5,540 nucleotides of DNA from Cellvibrionales bacterium UBA2034 (lineage in GTDB: Bacteria > Pseudomonadota > Gammaproteobacteria > Pseudomonadales > UBA7239): positions 7,017 through 12,556 of the forward strand of contig DDBK01000043.1 in the NCBI GenBank assembly GCA_002333095.1, read 5' to 3'. The notes under the pieces are model-generated. The model searched no databases, was not told the origin of the DNA, and saw only the letters and a program-made list of their open reading frames with translations. Below, in pieces: positions 1-5,540 of this stretch; the stretch's first letter is position 1; every line of letters starts with the position of its first letter. The translations under genes and the position numbers were made by a program.

Positions 1-1
1 G

Positions 2-1345
2 GCTCCAGCTGACGCTACGCCGCCACTTGAAGCCACGACGCAAACTGAAGCCACAGCGCCAACTGAAGCAGCTCCGACAGCAACAGCAGAGGTTGCGCCT
101 TCCGCTGAAGCCGTTGCGCCTGCGGAGAAGCCCGTCGAGAAGCCGGTCACCAAGCAATCTTCAAATGCTTCCCTGATCGATTCTTTCACCAACAGCTCTG
201 TTATCGCTGGTGTAATTGCGGTCGTGTTGATCTTGCTGGGATTGTTTGCCTATCGCAAAAAGGCAGCGAGTGCCTCCAGAGAAGTTGAACAGGATTTTGA
301 CGATTCGGTAATAGATTACGTAGCGCCCGAGCAGGATGAATCCGGAGTTTATGCACAACCAGAAGCAGAAGCCCAGGAAGATGCTGAACAGGCTGATATG
401 GCTTGGGAAGTGGATGCGTCGGTGGAAGAGAGCGGCGCTGAAGCTGAAATGCCGTCAGAGGCATCTCTGCAGCCTGAAAGCGGGGATGTGCTCGGTGAAG
501 CGGATATCTACATTTCTTTTGGCAATTTTGAAAAGGGCGAAGCGCTTTTGAAATCTGCGATCAAGGCAGAGCCAATGCGCAGCGACTACAGGCTGAAGTT
601 GCTGGAGTTGCATAAAGAATCTGGCGACCTTACTGCCTTCGACGAAGTTTACAAAGGCCTGATTGAGCTTGATGATGATCTGGCCATTTCAAAGGCTGGC
701 GAGTTGCGAGGTGGTATTTCTGGTGCTGCAGATACGCCATTTGCCTTCGGTGTGTCTTCAGCTGCAGCCGCTGCCGGTATCAGTGATGAGGTTGATTTTG
801 ATCTCGATCTGGATATGGATTTCGATGCCCCTGCTGAAGTTCAGGTTGAGTTGCAACCTGCTGCTGAAGTAGCAGATGCTGAAACATCTACATTTTTTGA
901 TGTTGATTTTGATCTGGATGCAGAACCGGAGTTTGCACCTAACCAGACTTCAATCCGTGAAGCTGTTGCCGTTGATACCGAAGAACAGCCAGCTGTAGAG
1001 GAAGAGTTCAGTCTTGATTTTGATCTGGATCTTGATACCCCGGCCGTAGAGGTTGAGCCGGAAGTCGTGATTTCAGAGTCGGCACCTGCTGCAGCTGAGC
1101 CGGAACAATATTCCGAGCAAGAAAGCGCCATGCTCGATGCTGTGACAGCAGATGCAGGCGATCTTGATGAAGAGCTTGATTTCCTCTCGGATGCTGACGA
1201 GTCGGCCACCAAGCTGGACCTGGCGCGCGCTTATATCGACATGGGAGACAAGGACGGTGCCCGCGATATTCTCGCGGAAGTGCTGGAAGAAGGTCGTTCC
1301 GAGCAGAAACGCGAGGCGCAAGCGCTGCTTGACAGTATTGGCTGA
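2..1345 (+). CDS. fimV: FimV/HubP-family polar scaffold protein, C-terminal part (5' end outside window)
   Basis: FimV/HubP proteins are inner-membrane polar organisers that bind peptidoglycan through a periplasmic LysM domain and recruit type IV pilus, flagellar or chromosome-pole factors through a cytoplasmic tail. The reading frame is open from the left edge, so the LysM part is not visible; 447 residues remain. Residues 1-65 form an Ala/Pro/Thr/Glu-rich linker. Residues about 66-84 (SVIAGVIAVVLILLGLFAY) are a single membrane segment followed by RKK, fitting a cytoplasmic C-terminus. The tail is very acidic. Residues about 166-222 (EADIYISFGNFEKGEALLKSA and onward) form the TPR-like helical repeat typical of FimV. 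Residues 264-345 carry three Asp-Phe-Asp-Leu-Asp blocks. Residues 402-447 (ATKLDLARAYIDMGD, ending ALLDSIG) are the conserved FimV C-terminal domain. The gene ends with TGA 46 bases before truA, the usual neighbour in Pseudomonas-like genomes. The family call is firm; partner proteins cannot be inferred. Confidence 0.93.
   Translation, partial: APADATPPLEATTQTEATAPTEAAPTATAEVAPSAEAVAPAEKPVEKPVTKQSSNASLIDSFTNSSVIAGVIAVVLILLGLFAYRKKAASASREVEQDFDDSVIDYVAPEQDESGVYAQPEAEAQEDAEQADMAWEVDASVEESGAEAEMPSEASLQPESGDVLGEADIYISFGNFEKGEALLKSAIKAEPMRSDYRLKLLELHKESGDLTAFDEVYKGLIELDDDLAISKAGELRGGISGAADTPFAFGVSSAAAAAGISDEVDFDLDLDMDFDAPAEVQVELQPAAEVADAETSTFFDVDFDLDAEPEFAPNQTSIREAVAVDTEEQPAVEEEFSLDFDLDLDTPAVEVEPEVVISESAPAAAEPEQYSEQESAMLDAVTADAGDLDEELDFLSDADESATKLDLARAYIDMGDKDGARDILAEVLEEGRSEQKREAQALLDSIG
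26..79 (+). repeat. Three tandem 18-base units coding a six-residue Thr-Glu-Ala repeat in the FimV linker
   Basis: Three consecutive 18-base units (26-43, 44-61, 62-79) encode LEATTQ, TEATAP and TEAAPT. The DNA is similar between units (each contains TGAAGC at the same place), which suggests slippage or unit duplication rather than chance composition. They lie in the periplasmic linker between the unseen LysM part and the membrane segment, a region that varies in length between FimV homologues. The array may continue to the left of the window. Confidence 0.6.
791..1036 (+). repeat. Dispersed acidic Asp-Phe-Asp-Leu-Asp repeats in the FimV cytoplasmic tail
   Basis: Three copies of an alternating acidic/hydrophobic motif are visible: VDFDLDLDMDFD (791-826), DVDFDLD (899-919) and LDFDLDLD (1013-1036). 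All share the DNA core GATTTTGATCT, so they are repeats at DNA level as well as protein level. They are separated by Glu/Ala/Val/Pro-rich spacers. Similar acidic segments occur in other FimV/HubP tails, where short motifs in a disordered chain can act as docking sites. A docking role here is inference. Confidence 0.65.
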
Positions 1346-1359
1346 TATAACTGACAGGC

Positions 1360-1378
1360 CGCCTGTTGAATACAGGCG
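1360..1378 (+). other. Small perfect hairpin in the fimV-truA gap
   Basis: CGCCTGT (1360-1366) and ACAGGCG (1372-1378) are exact inverted repeats around the five-base loop TGAAT. The hairpin starts 14 bases after the fimV stop codon and ends 13 bases before the truA ATG. No T run follows, so it is not a classical intrinsic terminator by itself. Its right arm contains AGG, the nearest Shine-Dalgarno-like string to truA, which would be paired if the hairpin forms. Confidence 0.5.
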
Positions 1379-1391
1379 CAATGCCGAGATT

Positions 1392-1428
1392 ATGCCCGGT
1401 GGGAGTCTTCCCCCGGGCATTTCTCGTT
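1392..1428 (+). terminator. GC-rich hairpin over the truA start codon, terminator-like or translational control
   Basis: ATGCCCGG (1392-1399) pairs with CCGGGCAT (1413-1420), and GGGA (1401-1404) pairs with TCCC (1409-1412). This gives 12 base pairs with a single bulged T at 1400 and the loop GTCT. TTTCTCGTT follows, a weak T-rich tail. The shape resembles an intrinsic terminator for fimV, yet the first three paired bases are the ATG of truA and the rest encodes its first residues. It may therefore attenuate transcription into truA, hide its start codon, or both. The pairing is directly visible; function is inferred. Confidence 0.45.
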
Positions 1429-2216
1429 ATGCGCTGGCGGTTGAGTATTGTGGTGAGCGCTACCATGGGTGGCAGAGGTTGGCAGGAACAGATTTGCCGA
1501 GTGTCCAGGCTGCACTGGAACGTGCATTGAGCTATGTAGCGAATGAGCCTGTTAAAGTTGTGTGTGCGGGCAGAACCGATGCAGGTGTTCATGCCACCAA
1601 CCAGATTGTACATTTTGATACTGCAGCCGTTCGCCAACCGAAAGCGTGGACAATGGGTGGGAATACGCATCTGCCTGCTGATATCCGTATCAAGTGGGCC
1701 TGCCCGGTTGAACAGGGTTTTCATGCGCGTTTTTCAGCTCGCGCAAGAACCTACCGCTACCTGATTGCAAACACGAAAGCTCCACCGGCTATTGCAGGGA
1801 AGCAATGCCTATGGGTGCGCAAACCTCTTGATGTGGATGCTATGCAACAAGCTGCCAACTATTGTCTTGGAGAGCACAATTTCAATGCTGTCCGCAGCTC
1901 TATTTGCCAGGCGAAAAATCCGGTGCGTACTTTATACAGCTTTGCCATTACGCCAGTTAATGGTTGGTTGGTAACAGAAATATCTGGTAATGCTTTTTTG
2001 CATCATATGGTCCGTAACTTGATGGGCTTGTTGCTTCCGGTCGGGTTGCATGAGCAAAAACCTGAATGGGTGCGTGATGTGTTGGCATCTTGTGATCGCA
2101 AACAGGCAGGTAAAACAGAGGCGGCTGCGGCGTTATATCTTGTGAAAGTCGATTATGACAAGGACTATGGTTTGCCTTTGATGGCTAAAGGCCCTTTTAT
2201 GTTGCCGGATAACTAA
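1392..2216 (+). CDS. truA: tRNA pseudouridine(38-40) synthase TruA
   Basis: TruA is a cytoplasmic enzyme that isomerises uridines 38, 39 and 40 in the anticodon stem-loop of many tRNAs. The product is 274 residues, close to the E. coli enzyme (about 270). The catalytic motif is at residues 60-67 (GRTDAGVH), making Asp63 the likely nucleophile; QIVHFDT follows at 71-77. FHARFSARARTYRY (110-123) is the conserved central block with the active-site Tyr. AFLHHMVRN (201-209) carries the conserved Arg208. ALYLVKVDY (247-255) is the usual C-terminal strand. The ATG at 1392 leaves 11 residues before the RYALAVEY strand, matching the family, although the frame is open further upstream into fimV. The Shine-Dalgarno sequence is poor and the start lies in a hairpin. 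An oddity is FNAVR at 164-168 where many homologues have FTSFR. The araC-type gene follows after 8 bases, suggesting co-transcription. Confidence 0.97.
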   Translation: MPGGSLPPGISRYALAVEYCGERYHGWQRLAGTDLPSVQAALERALSYVANEPVKVVCAGRTDAGVHATNQIVHFDTAAVRQPKAWTMGGNTHLPADIRIKWACPVEQGFHARFSARARTYRYLIANTKAPPAIAGKQCLWVRKPLDVDAMQQAANYCLGEHNFNAVRSSICQAKNPVRTLYSFAITPVNGWLVTEISGNAFLHHMVRNLMGLLLPVGLHEQKPEWVRDVLASCDRKQAGKTEAAAALYLVKVDYDKDYGLPLMAKGPFMLPDN

Positions 2217-2224
2217 AAGTTTTT

Positions 2225-3325
2225 ATGGGTGATAAAAGCAATACGGTGCCTTGTAAATTTGCGCGATCGCTGCTGCGATTTCTGGAGGCGCAAGGCTGTG
2301 ACATGCCGGCAATCAGGGAAGCAGTGGAGCTGCCGTTCAATCCTCTGGACAAGCAGTATGGCGGCGAAGAACCCATTCCTGCCATGTGCTATAGCCGTCT
2401 TTACCAGTGGGCTATGTGGATGGTGCAAGATGAGTCATTTGGTTTGCATGCGCAAGGCGTAAGACCGTTAGGCACATTCCGTATGATGAGTTATGCACTC
2501 ATTAATTGTAAAAGTCTTGAGCATGCAATCAATCGCGCGGCTGATTTTAACGAGATCCTTAAATTTAGCCGCAATCCGGGGCAGGACACACGTCGGAGAC
2601 CCAGTGGTCACCCGCAGGGTTGGCCATTGCGCCGTGAAATGGATGAAATGGGCAGTCCTGTCGCTGTGTATTTTTATGATACCGATTTTTATAGTGCAGA
2701 ACAGATGGGTGAAGAGGCATTACTCGGAATCGCGAGTGGTTTGTCTATCTGGCACCGGTTTTGTAGTTGGTTAATTGACCGCACGATTGAGTTGGATGAA
2801 GTGATGTTTATCGGCGACCCGCCAGATAATATTGAAAAATACCAGCAGTTTTTCAATTGCGTACTTAAGTTTAATCAGCCTGAAAATGGTTTCAAATTCA
2901 GCGTTGACTATCTGGATTACCCGGTGTTGCAGACCGAAGATTCCCTGAAGGAGTTCTTGCGTAATGCGCCTTTCCAGTTAATCAGGATGCCTAATCATGG
3001 TGAATCGGTTGCATCGCAGATACGTTCGTTGATAAGTCATGATGTCAGTAAAAAGTTTCCTAGCTTTGAGCAGATTGCCGAGCGCCTTAACCTTTCCGCA
3101 ACCACTTTGCGCCGCAGGCTGAGGAAGGAAAATATCAGTTATCAGGATATCAAGGATAATTGTCGGCGCGATGCGTCATTGGTGTATTTATCAAGGCCTG
3201 AGTTATCTATCAGTGCTGTTGCGGCTTTGATGGGGTTTACTGATGTCAGCTCTTTCCATCGATCATTCAAGAAATGGACAGGGACAACGCCAAAGGAATA
3301 CCGCGACCGCGGTGCAGAGCGCTGA
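2225..3325 (+). CDS. AraC-family transcriptional regulator with arabinose-binding-type N-terminal domain
   Basis: This 366-residue protein has the layout of the AraC subgroup that includes OruR-like regulators: a long ligand-sensing N-terminal domain (roughly residues 20-220; LGTFRMMSYALINCKSLEHA is a typical segment) followed by a two-helix-turn-helix DNA-binding domain. The first HTH lies at about 280-303 (SFEQIAERLNLSATTLRRRL) and the second at 329-351 (ISAVAALMGFTDVSSFHRSF), followed by TGTTPKEYR, the family signature end. No signal peptide or membrane segment is visible. The ATG is 8 bases past the truA stop with only a weak AAAG ribosome site, so it is probably translated from the truA transcript. 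Residues 116-137 form an Arg/Pro/Gly-rich loop of unclear meaning. Relatives often control fatty-acid, steroid or amino-acid catabolism, and the facing acyl-CoA synthetase gene is the obvious candidate target. The ligand cannot be told from sequence. Confidence 0.92.
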   Translation: MGDKSNTVPCKFARSLLRFLEAQGCDMPAIREAVELPFNPLDKQYGGEEPIPAMCYSRLYQWAMWMVQDESFGLHAQGVRPLGTFRMMSYALINCKSLEHAINRAADFNEILKFSRNPGQDTRRRPSGHPQGWPLRREMDEMGSPVAVYFYDTDFYSAEQMGEEALLGIASGLSIWHRFCSWLIDRTIELDEVMFIGDPPDNIEKYQQFFNCVLKFNQPENGFKFSVDYLDYPVLQTEDSLKEFLRNAPFQLIRMPNHGESVASQIRSLISHDVSKKFPSFEQIAERLNLSATTLRRRLRKENISYQDIKDNCRRDASLVYLSRPELSISAVAALMGFTDVSSFHRSFKKWTGTTPKEYRDRGAER

Positions 3326-3335
3326 GAGTTTTGTG

Positions 3336-3373
3336 AAATAAAAAAACCGGACTGATGTCCGGTTTTTTTATTT
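3336..3373. terminator. Bidirectional intrinsic terminator between convergent genes
   Basis: AAATAAAAAAACCGGAC (3336-3352) and its exact reverse complement (3357-3373) flank the loop TGAT. The central GC stem is CCGGAC/GTCCGG, with a seven-base T run on each strand downstream of the stem. It sits 10 bases after the regulator stop and 11 bases before the acyl-CoA synthetase stop codon (complement of 3385-3387), so one element can stop transcription from both sides. Confidence 0.93.
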
Positions 3374-3384
3374 CCGTGTGCGGG

Positions 3385-5016
3385 TTATTTCGCCAAACCG
3401 GTGCCAGACAGGGCGAATTCCTTTGCCCATTTGTAGTCAGGCTTGCCGGATGGGGAGCGCTTTACTTCCGGTGCAATGTGCAGCTCGCGCGGTACTTTAT
3501 AGCCGGCAATAGACTGGCGTGCTTTTTCCTGTACATCCGCCAGTGTTGGGGTTTTGCCATCGCGCGCAGAAATAACAGCGGTCACTTTGCTGCCAAAGCG
3601 AGGGTCGGGTGTGGCTACTACCAACGCATCAAAAATATCCGGATGGGCTTTGAGCGCCTGCTCAACTTCTTCGGGGAATATTTTTTCACCGCCGGAGTTG
3701 ATGCAGTTACTGCCACGGCCGAAAACGGAAATGGAATTGTCATCTTCCAGTTTCGCTGCGTCGCCAGTCAATAACCAGCGTTTGCCATCAATAACGACAA
3801 AAGTTTTTTCAGTCTTGATCGGATCGTTATAGTAGCCGAGTGGGATGTGGCCTGCGCGCGCAAAAATGCCGGTTTCGCCCGGTTTGGCGGCCCGCATGGG
3901 TGATTCGTCCTCGATAATGACATCCATGAATTCACTGCGTGCCACGTTGCCGAGACCGCCTTCCGTCTTCTTGTTCCCGCCATCCATGCCCATCTGGCCG
4001 GATTCAGATGAACCAAAAGCGTTGGTAATAAAACAGTTGGGGAAGTGTTTCCTGAAATCTGCCTGTTTTGCTTCCGAAAATACGGCGCCGCCTGATCCGA
4101 CGTTGAATACGGAGGTCAAGTCCCATTTGTCAGGGTTTTCATTCAGTGCATCAAGAAGCGGTATTGCCATGGCGTCGCCAACGATTTGTACAGCATTGCA
4201 TTTCTCGCGCTCAACAATATCCCAGACTTGTGCGCCATTGAATGATCGATGGTGATTCAATACCAGTTTGTTGCCAGCGAGTAATTGAATGCATGCGTAC
4301 CACCAGGAGGCTCCGTGCATCAGTGGTGCCAGTGCGACACCGCACAGCGGGAATTCAGTGACGCGCGTCTTGATATCTTCAGGCTTTGCGCATTTGCCGT
4401 GCGGGCTGAAATGGCCGCCACCGCCCATGGCTGCGAAGAAAACATTTTCATGCGGCCACATGACCCCTTTAGGCATCCCCGTGGTGCCGCCAGTGTAGAG
4501 AATGAAAAGGTCGTCGCCGGAACGCTGGCCAAAATCCCGTGCGGGTGAACCTTGATGGATGGCGGCTTCATACTCAAAGGAGCCAATGCGGCCAAGATCA
4601 TGGTGTGTGCCATCTTCTACCGCAATAAACAGTTTCAGATCCGGTGCTGCCTGACGTACTTCTTCGATTGCCGGGATAAATTCACGGTGGTGGATACACG
4701 CCACCATGTTGGCGTTATCAAAAATATATAGAAGCTCGTCTTTCACATAGCGGTAGTTGACGTTGACAGGAACCGCGCGCAGCTTGAAGCATGCCAGCAT
4801 GCTTTCAAGGTATTCGGCGCAGTTGTACATGTAGAGGCCGACATGGTCACCTGCCTTGATGCCCTGGCCTTTCATGAAGTGGGCCAGGCGGTTGGAGCGT
4901 TCTTCCAGCTGGGAGAATGTGACGCGGGTGCTGCCACAGACCAGTGCTTCGCGCTCCGGTACGGTATCGGTCACCATTTCAAACAGATCGGCAATATTGA
5001 AAGTTGGCGTGGCCAT
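3385..5016 (-). CDS. Acyl-CoA synthetase (AMP-forming), FadD19-like subgroup
   Basis: This adenylate-forming enzyme activates a carboxylic acid with ATP to an acyl-adenylate and then an acyl-CoA. The 543-residue product has all core motifs: the phosphate loop YTGGTTGMPKG at 174-184, the adenine/acyl motif NAFGSSESG at 332-340, the ribose-binding TGD at 417-419 (Asp419), the hinge region GRGSNCINSGGEKIFPEEVE at 433-452, and the C-terminal catalytic lysine at 525 in SPSGKPDYKW. No signal peptide or membrane segment is visible. FGSSESG instead of the common YGxTE, together with MPKGVMW after the loop, recalls the group around mycobacterial FadD19, which activates steroid side chains, and proteobacterial relatives usually named only acyl-CoA synthetase. 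The actual substrate (long-chain, branched or sterol-derived acid) is not decidable. The start ATG has AGAGGA ten bases upstream (complement of 5027-5032). The gene converges on the AraC-type gene and diverges from acnB. Confidence 0.93.
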   Translation of the reverse strand: MATPTFNIADLFEMVTDTVPEREALVCGSTRVTFSQLEERSNRLAHFMKGQGIKAGDHVGLYMYNCAEYLESMLACFKLRAVPVNVNYRYVKDELLYIFDNANMVACIHHREFIPAIEEVRQAAPDLKLFIAVEDGTHHDLGRIGSFEYEAAIHQGSPARDFGQRSGDDLFILYTGGTTGMPKGVMWPHENVFFAAMGGGGHFSPHGKCAKPEDIKTRVTEFPLCGVALAPLMHGASWWYACIQLLAGNKLVLNHHRSFNGAQVWDIVEREKCNAVQIVGDAMAIPLLDALNENPDKWDLTSVFNVGSGGAVFSEAKQADFRKHFPNCFITNAFGSSESGQMGMDGGNKKTEGGLGNVARSEFMDVIIEDESPMRAAKPGETGIFARAGHIPLGYYNDPIKTEKTFVVIDGKRWLLTGDAAKLEDDNSISVFGRGSNCINSGGEKIFPEEVEQALKAHPDIFDALVVATPDPRFGSKVTAVISARDGKTPTLADVQEKARQSIAGYKVPRELHIAPEVKRSPSGKPDYKWAKEFALSGTGLAK

Positions 5017-5067
5017 GCGTTTCAGATCCTCTTGTCCAGAACATCGCGTCTATCGCGGGGAGGACGA

Positions 5068-5073
5068 ATTCTA
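5068..5073 (-). promoter_or_regulatory. Candidate -10 box for the acyl-CoA synthetase gene
   Basis: On the minus strand TAGAAT matches five of six bases of the sigma-70 -10 consensus. It would place the RNA start near 5061, about 45 bases before the ATG. No good -35 box is found 16-18 bases upstream; that position is instead occupied by the palindrome at 5080-5101, which would suit a regulated promoter. This is a weak motif-based call. Confidence 0.35.
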
Positions 5074-5079
5074 TCAGGT

Positions 5080-5101
5080 TGTGAGCCGTGGTGGCCTCAC
5101 A
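5080..5101. promoter_or_regulatory. Operator-like palindrome in the divergent promoter region
   Basis: TGTGAG (5080-5085) and CTCACA (5096-5101) are exact inverted repeats separated by 10 bases, giving a 16-base centre-to-centre spacing. An inner GCC/GGC pair (5085-5087 and 5093-5095) adds partial symmetry. The outer arms TGTGA/TCACA resemble CRP half-sites, but CRP needs a six-base gap and here it is 12, so another dimeric regulator is more likely. It covers the -35 region of the candidate minus-strand promoter. Confidence 0.4.
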
Positions 5102-5154
5102 GCTGGTACGAGGTATGTCGGGGAATGCGGCTTTCGCTCAGGGTTTCCTTTGCC

Positions 5155-5160
5155 TACAAT
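5155..5160 (+). promoter_or_regulatory. Candidate -10 box for acnB
   Basis: TACAAT matches five of six bases of the sigma-70 -10 consensus. Transcription would begin near 5167, giving an acnB leader of about 80 bases. The -35 region (around 5132-5138, TTTCGCT) is a poor match, so the promoter is either weak or activator-dependent. Otherwise I see no gene or obvious RNA structure between 5101 and 5233. Confidence 0.35.
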
Positions 5161-5233
5161 ACGACCCTGCAATTCCCATTCAGGCTGCCCTTTGCGGCCG
5201 ATCTGTTTGCTGTCTTTATGTATTAGCCCATCT

Positions 5234-5239
5234 TGAGGT
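5234..5239 (+). promoter_or_regulatory. Ribosome binding site that fixes the acnB GTG start
   Basis: TGAGGT lies seven bases before the GTG at 5247, a good Shine-Dalgarno match and spacing. It supports reading GTG as the initiation codon, since there is no ATG in frame nearby and the next residues (LEAYRKHV) match the AcnB N-terminus. Confidence 0.75.
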
Positions 5240-5246
5240 ATTCACC

Positions 5247-5540
5247 GTGTTAGAAGCCTATCGCAAGCATGTTCAGGAACGCGCCGCTGAGGGCGTTGTG
5301 CCGAAACCCCTTTCCGCCGAGCAGGTCGCTGACCTGGTCGATTTGCTGAAGAATCCTCCCAAGGGCGAAGAGACCTTTCTGGTCGAGTTGCTCACCTACC
5401 GTGTGCCGGCTGGTGTAGACCCGGCAGCCTATGTGAAAGCCGGTTTCCTGACAGCAATTGTCAAGGGTGAAGCGCAGTCGCCTTTGATCGACAAAAAACA
5501 GGCCGTGAAACTGCTGGGCACCATGCTGGGCGGCTACAAC
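5247..5540 (+). CDS. acnB: Bifunctional aconitate hydratase 2 / 2-methylisocitrate dehydratase AcnB, N-terminal 98 residues
   Basis: AcnB is the main cytoplasmic TCA-cycle aconitase, a [4Fe-4S] enzyme interconverting citrate and isocitrate; many homologues also act on 2-methylisocitrate in propionate breakdown. Only the first 98 residues are inside the window and the frame is still open at the right edge. They match the N-terminal HEAT-like domain of E. coli AcnB segment by segment: LEAYRKHVQERAAEG at 2-16, VDLLKNPPKGEETFL at about 31-45, AAYVKAGFL, and LLGTMLGGYN at the edge. This domain is specific to AcnB-type aconitases and separates them from AcnA. The cluster-binding cysteines and active site lie outside the window. 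The start is GTG with TGAGGT seven bases upstream. The gene diverges from the acyl-CoA synthetase gene, with 230 bases between start codons. Confidence 0.95.
   Translation, partial: MLEAYRKHVQERAAEGVVPKPLSAEQVADLVDLLKNPPKGEETFLVELLTYRVPAGVDPAAYVKAGFLTAIVKGEAQSPLIDKKQAVKLLGTMLGGYN

Noticed and set aside
1152..1391. Longer truA with a start inside fimV
   Set aside because: The frame is open, but the extra 80 residues overlap the conserved FimV C-terminal domain in another frame and are absent from TruA proteins. The ATG at 1392 gives the normal N-terminus.
841..1724. Long minus-strand open frames opposite the end of fimV and the start of truA (841-1212, 1008-1724, 1073-1420)
   Set aside because: They are antisense to two well-supported genes; the first is a Ser/Ala-rich low-complexity product created by the acidic repeats. 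None resembles a known protein.
2570..2635. Possible compensating frameshifts in the Arg/Pro/Gly-rich loop of the AraC-type protein
   Set aside because: Neither alternative frame gives a better family match across this stretch, and the flanking domain segments stay in one frame, so an ordinary variable loop is simpler.
3355..4548. Plus-strand open frames inside the ligase gene (such as 3355-3774, 3845-4255, 4285-4548)
   Set aside because: They lie opposite a continuous adenylate-forming enzyme with all motifs, begin without ribosome sites and show no recognisable domain.
5080..5101. CRP binding site
   Set aside because: TGTGA and TCACA are both present but separated by 12 bases rather than the six CRP requires.
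4843..5236. Two overlapping plus-strand open frames reaching into the ligase-acnB gap
   Set aside because: More than a third of each is antisense to the ligase N-terminus, they overlap in different frames, and neither has a credible start or domain. The part in the gap is better explained as promoter DNA.
1..5540. CRISPR arrays, tRNA or rRNA genes, insertion sequences, attachment sites
   Set aside because: Reading both strands showed no regularly spaced repeats of that kind, no tRNA-like fold, no transposase and no terminal inverted repeats with target duplications.

Overview
This window looks like chromosomal DNA from a gammaproteobacterium with roughly balanced GC content. Three markers support that. 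A FimV/HubP-type polar protein lies directly upstream of truA, an arrangement known from Pseudomonas-like genomes. The truA product closely resembles gammaproteobacterial TruA. The first 98 residues of an AcnB-type aconitase match the E. coli/Pseudomonas form. The accessory pair (an AraC-family regulator with an arabinose-binding-type N-terminus, and an acyl-CoA synthetase related to the actinobacterial FadD19 group) would suit a lipid- or steroid-using aerobic marine or soil lineage such as Cellvibrionales/Spongiibacteraceae. That placement is inference only.

Layout. Positions 2-1345 (+) hold the C-terminal 447 residues of FimV: end of the periplasmic Ala/Pro/Thr/Glu-rich linker, one membrane segment, a long acidic cytoplasmic tail with TPR-like and Asp-Phe-Asp repeat segments, and the conserved C-terminal domain. 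A 46-base gap follows with two inverted repeats, the second running over the truA start codon. truA (1392-2216, +) encodes tRNA pseudouridine synthase A. An AraC-type regulator (2225-3325, +) begins 8 bases after truA and is probably co-transcribed with it. A perfect 17-bp hairpin flanked by A and T runs (3336-3373) ends this unit and also the converging acyl-CoA synthetase gene (3385-5016, -). A 230-base divergent promoter region (5017-5246) contains a TGTGAG-N10-CTCACA palindrome and a candidate -10 element for each direction. acnB starts at a GTG at 5247 and runs off the right edge.

How the genes relate. fimV (cell-pole organisation, type IV pili), truA (tRNA modification) and acnB (TCA cycle) are core genes with no shared pathway. 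The regulator and ligase are the flexible part. They face each other across a shared terminator, and the regulator may control the ligase, but no sequence evidence proves this.

I found no previously undescribed multi-gene system. The observations most worth checking are the stable hairpin that pairs the truA start codon and the palindrome between the ligase and acnB.
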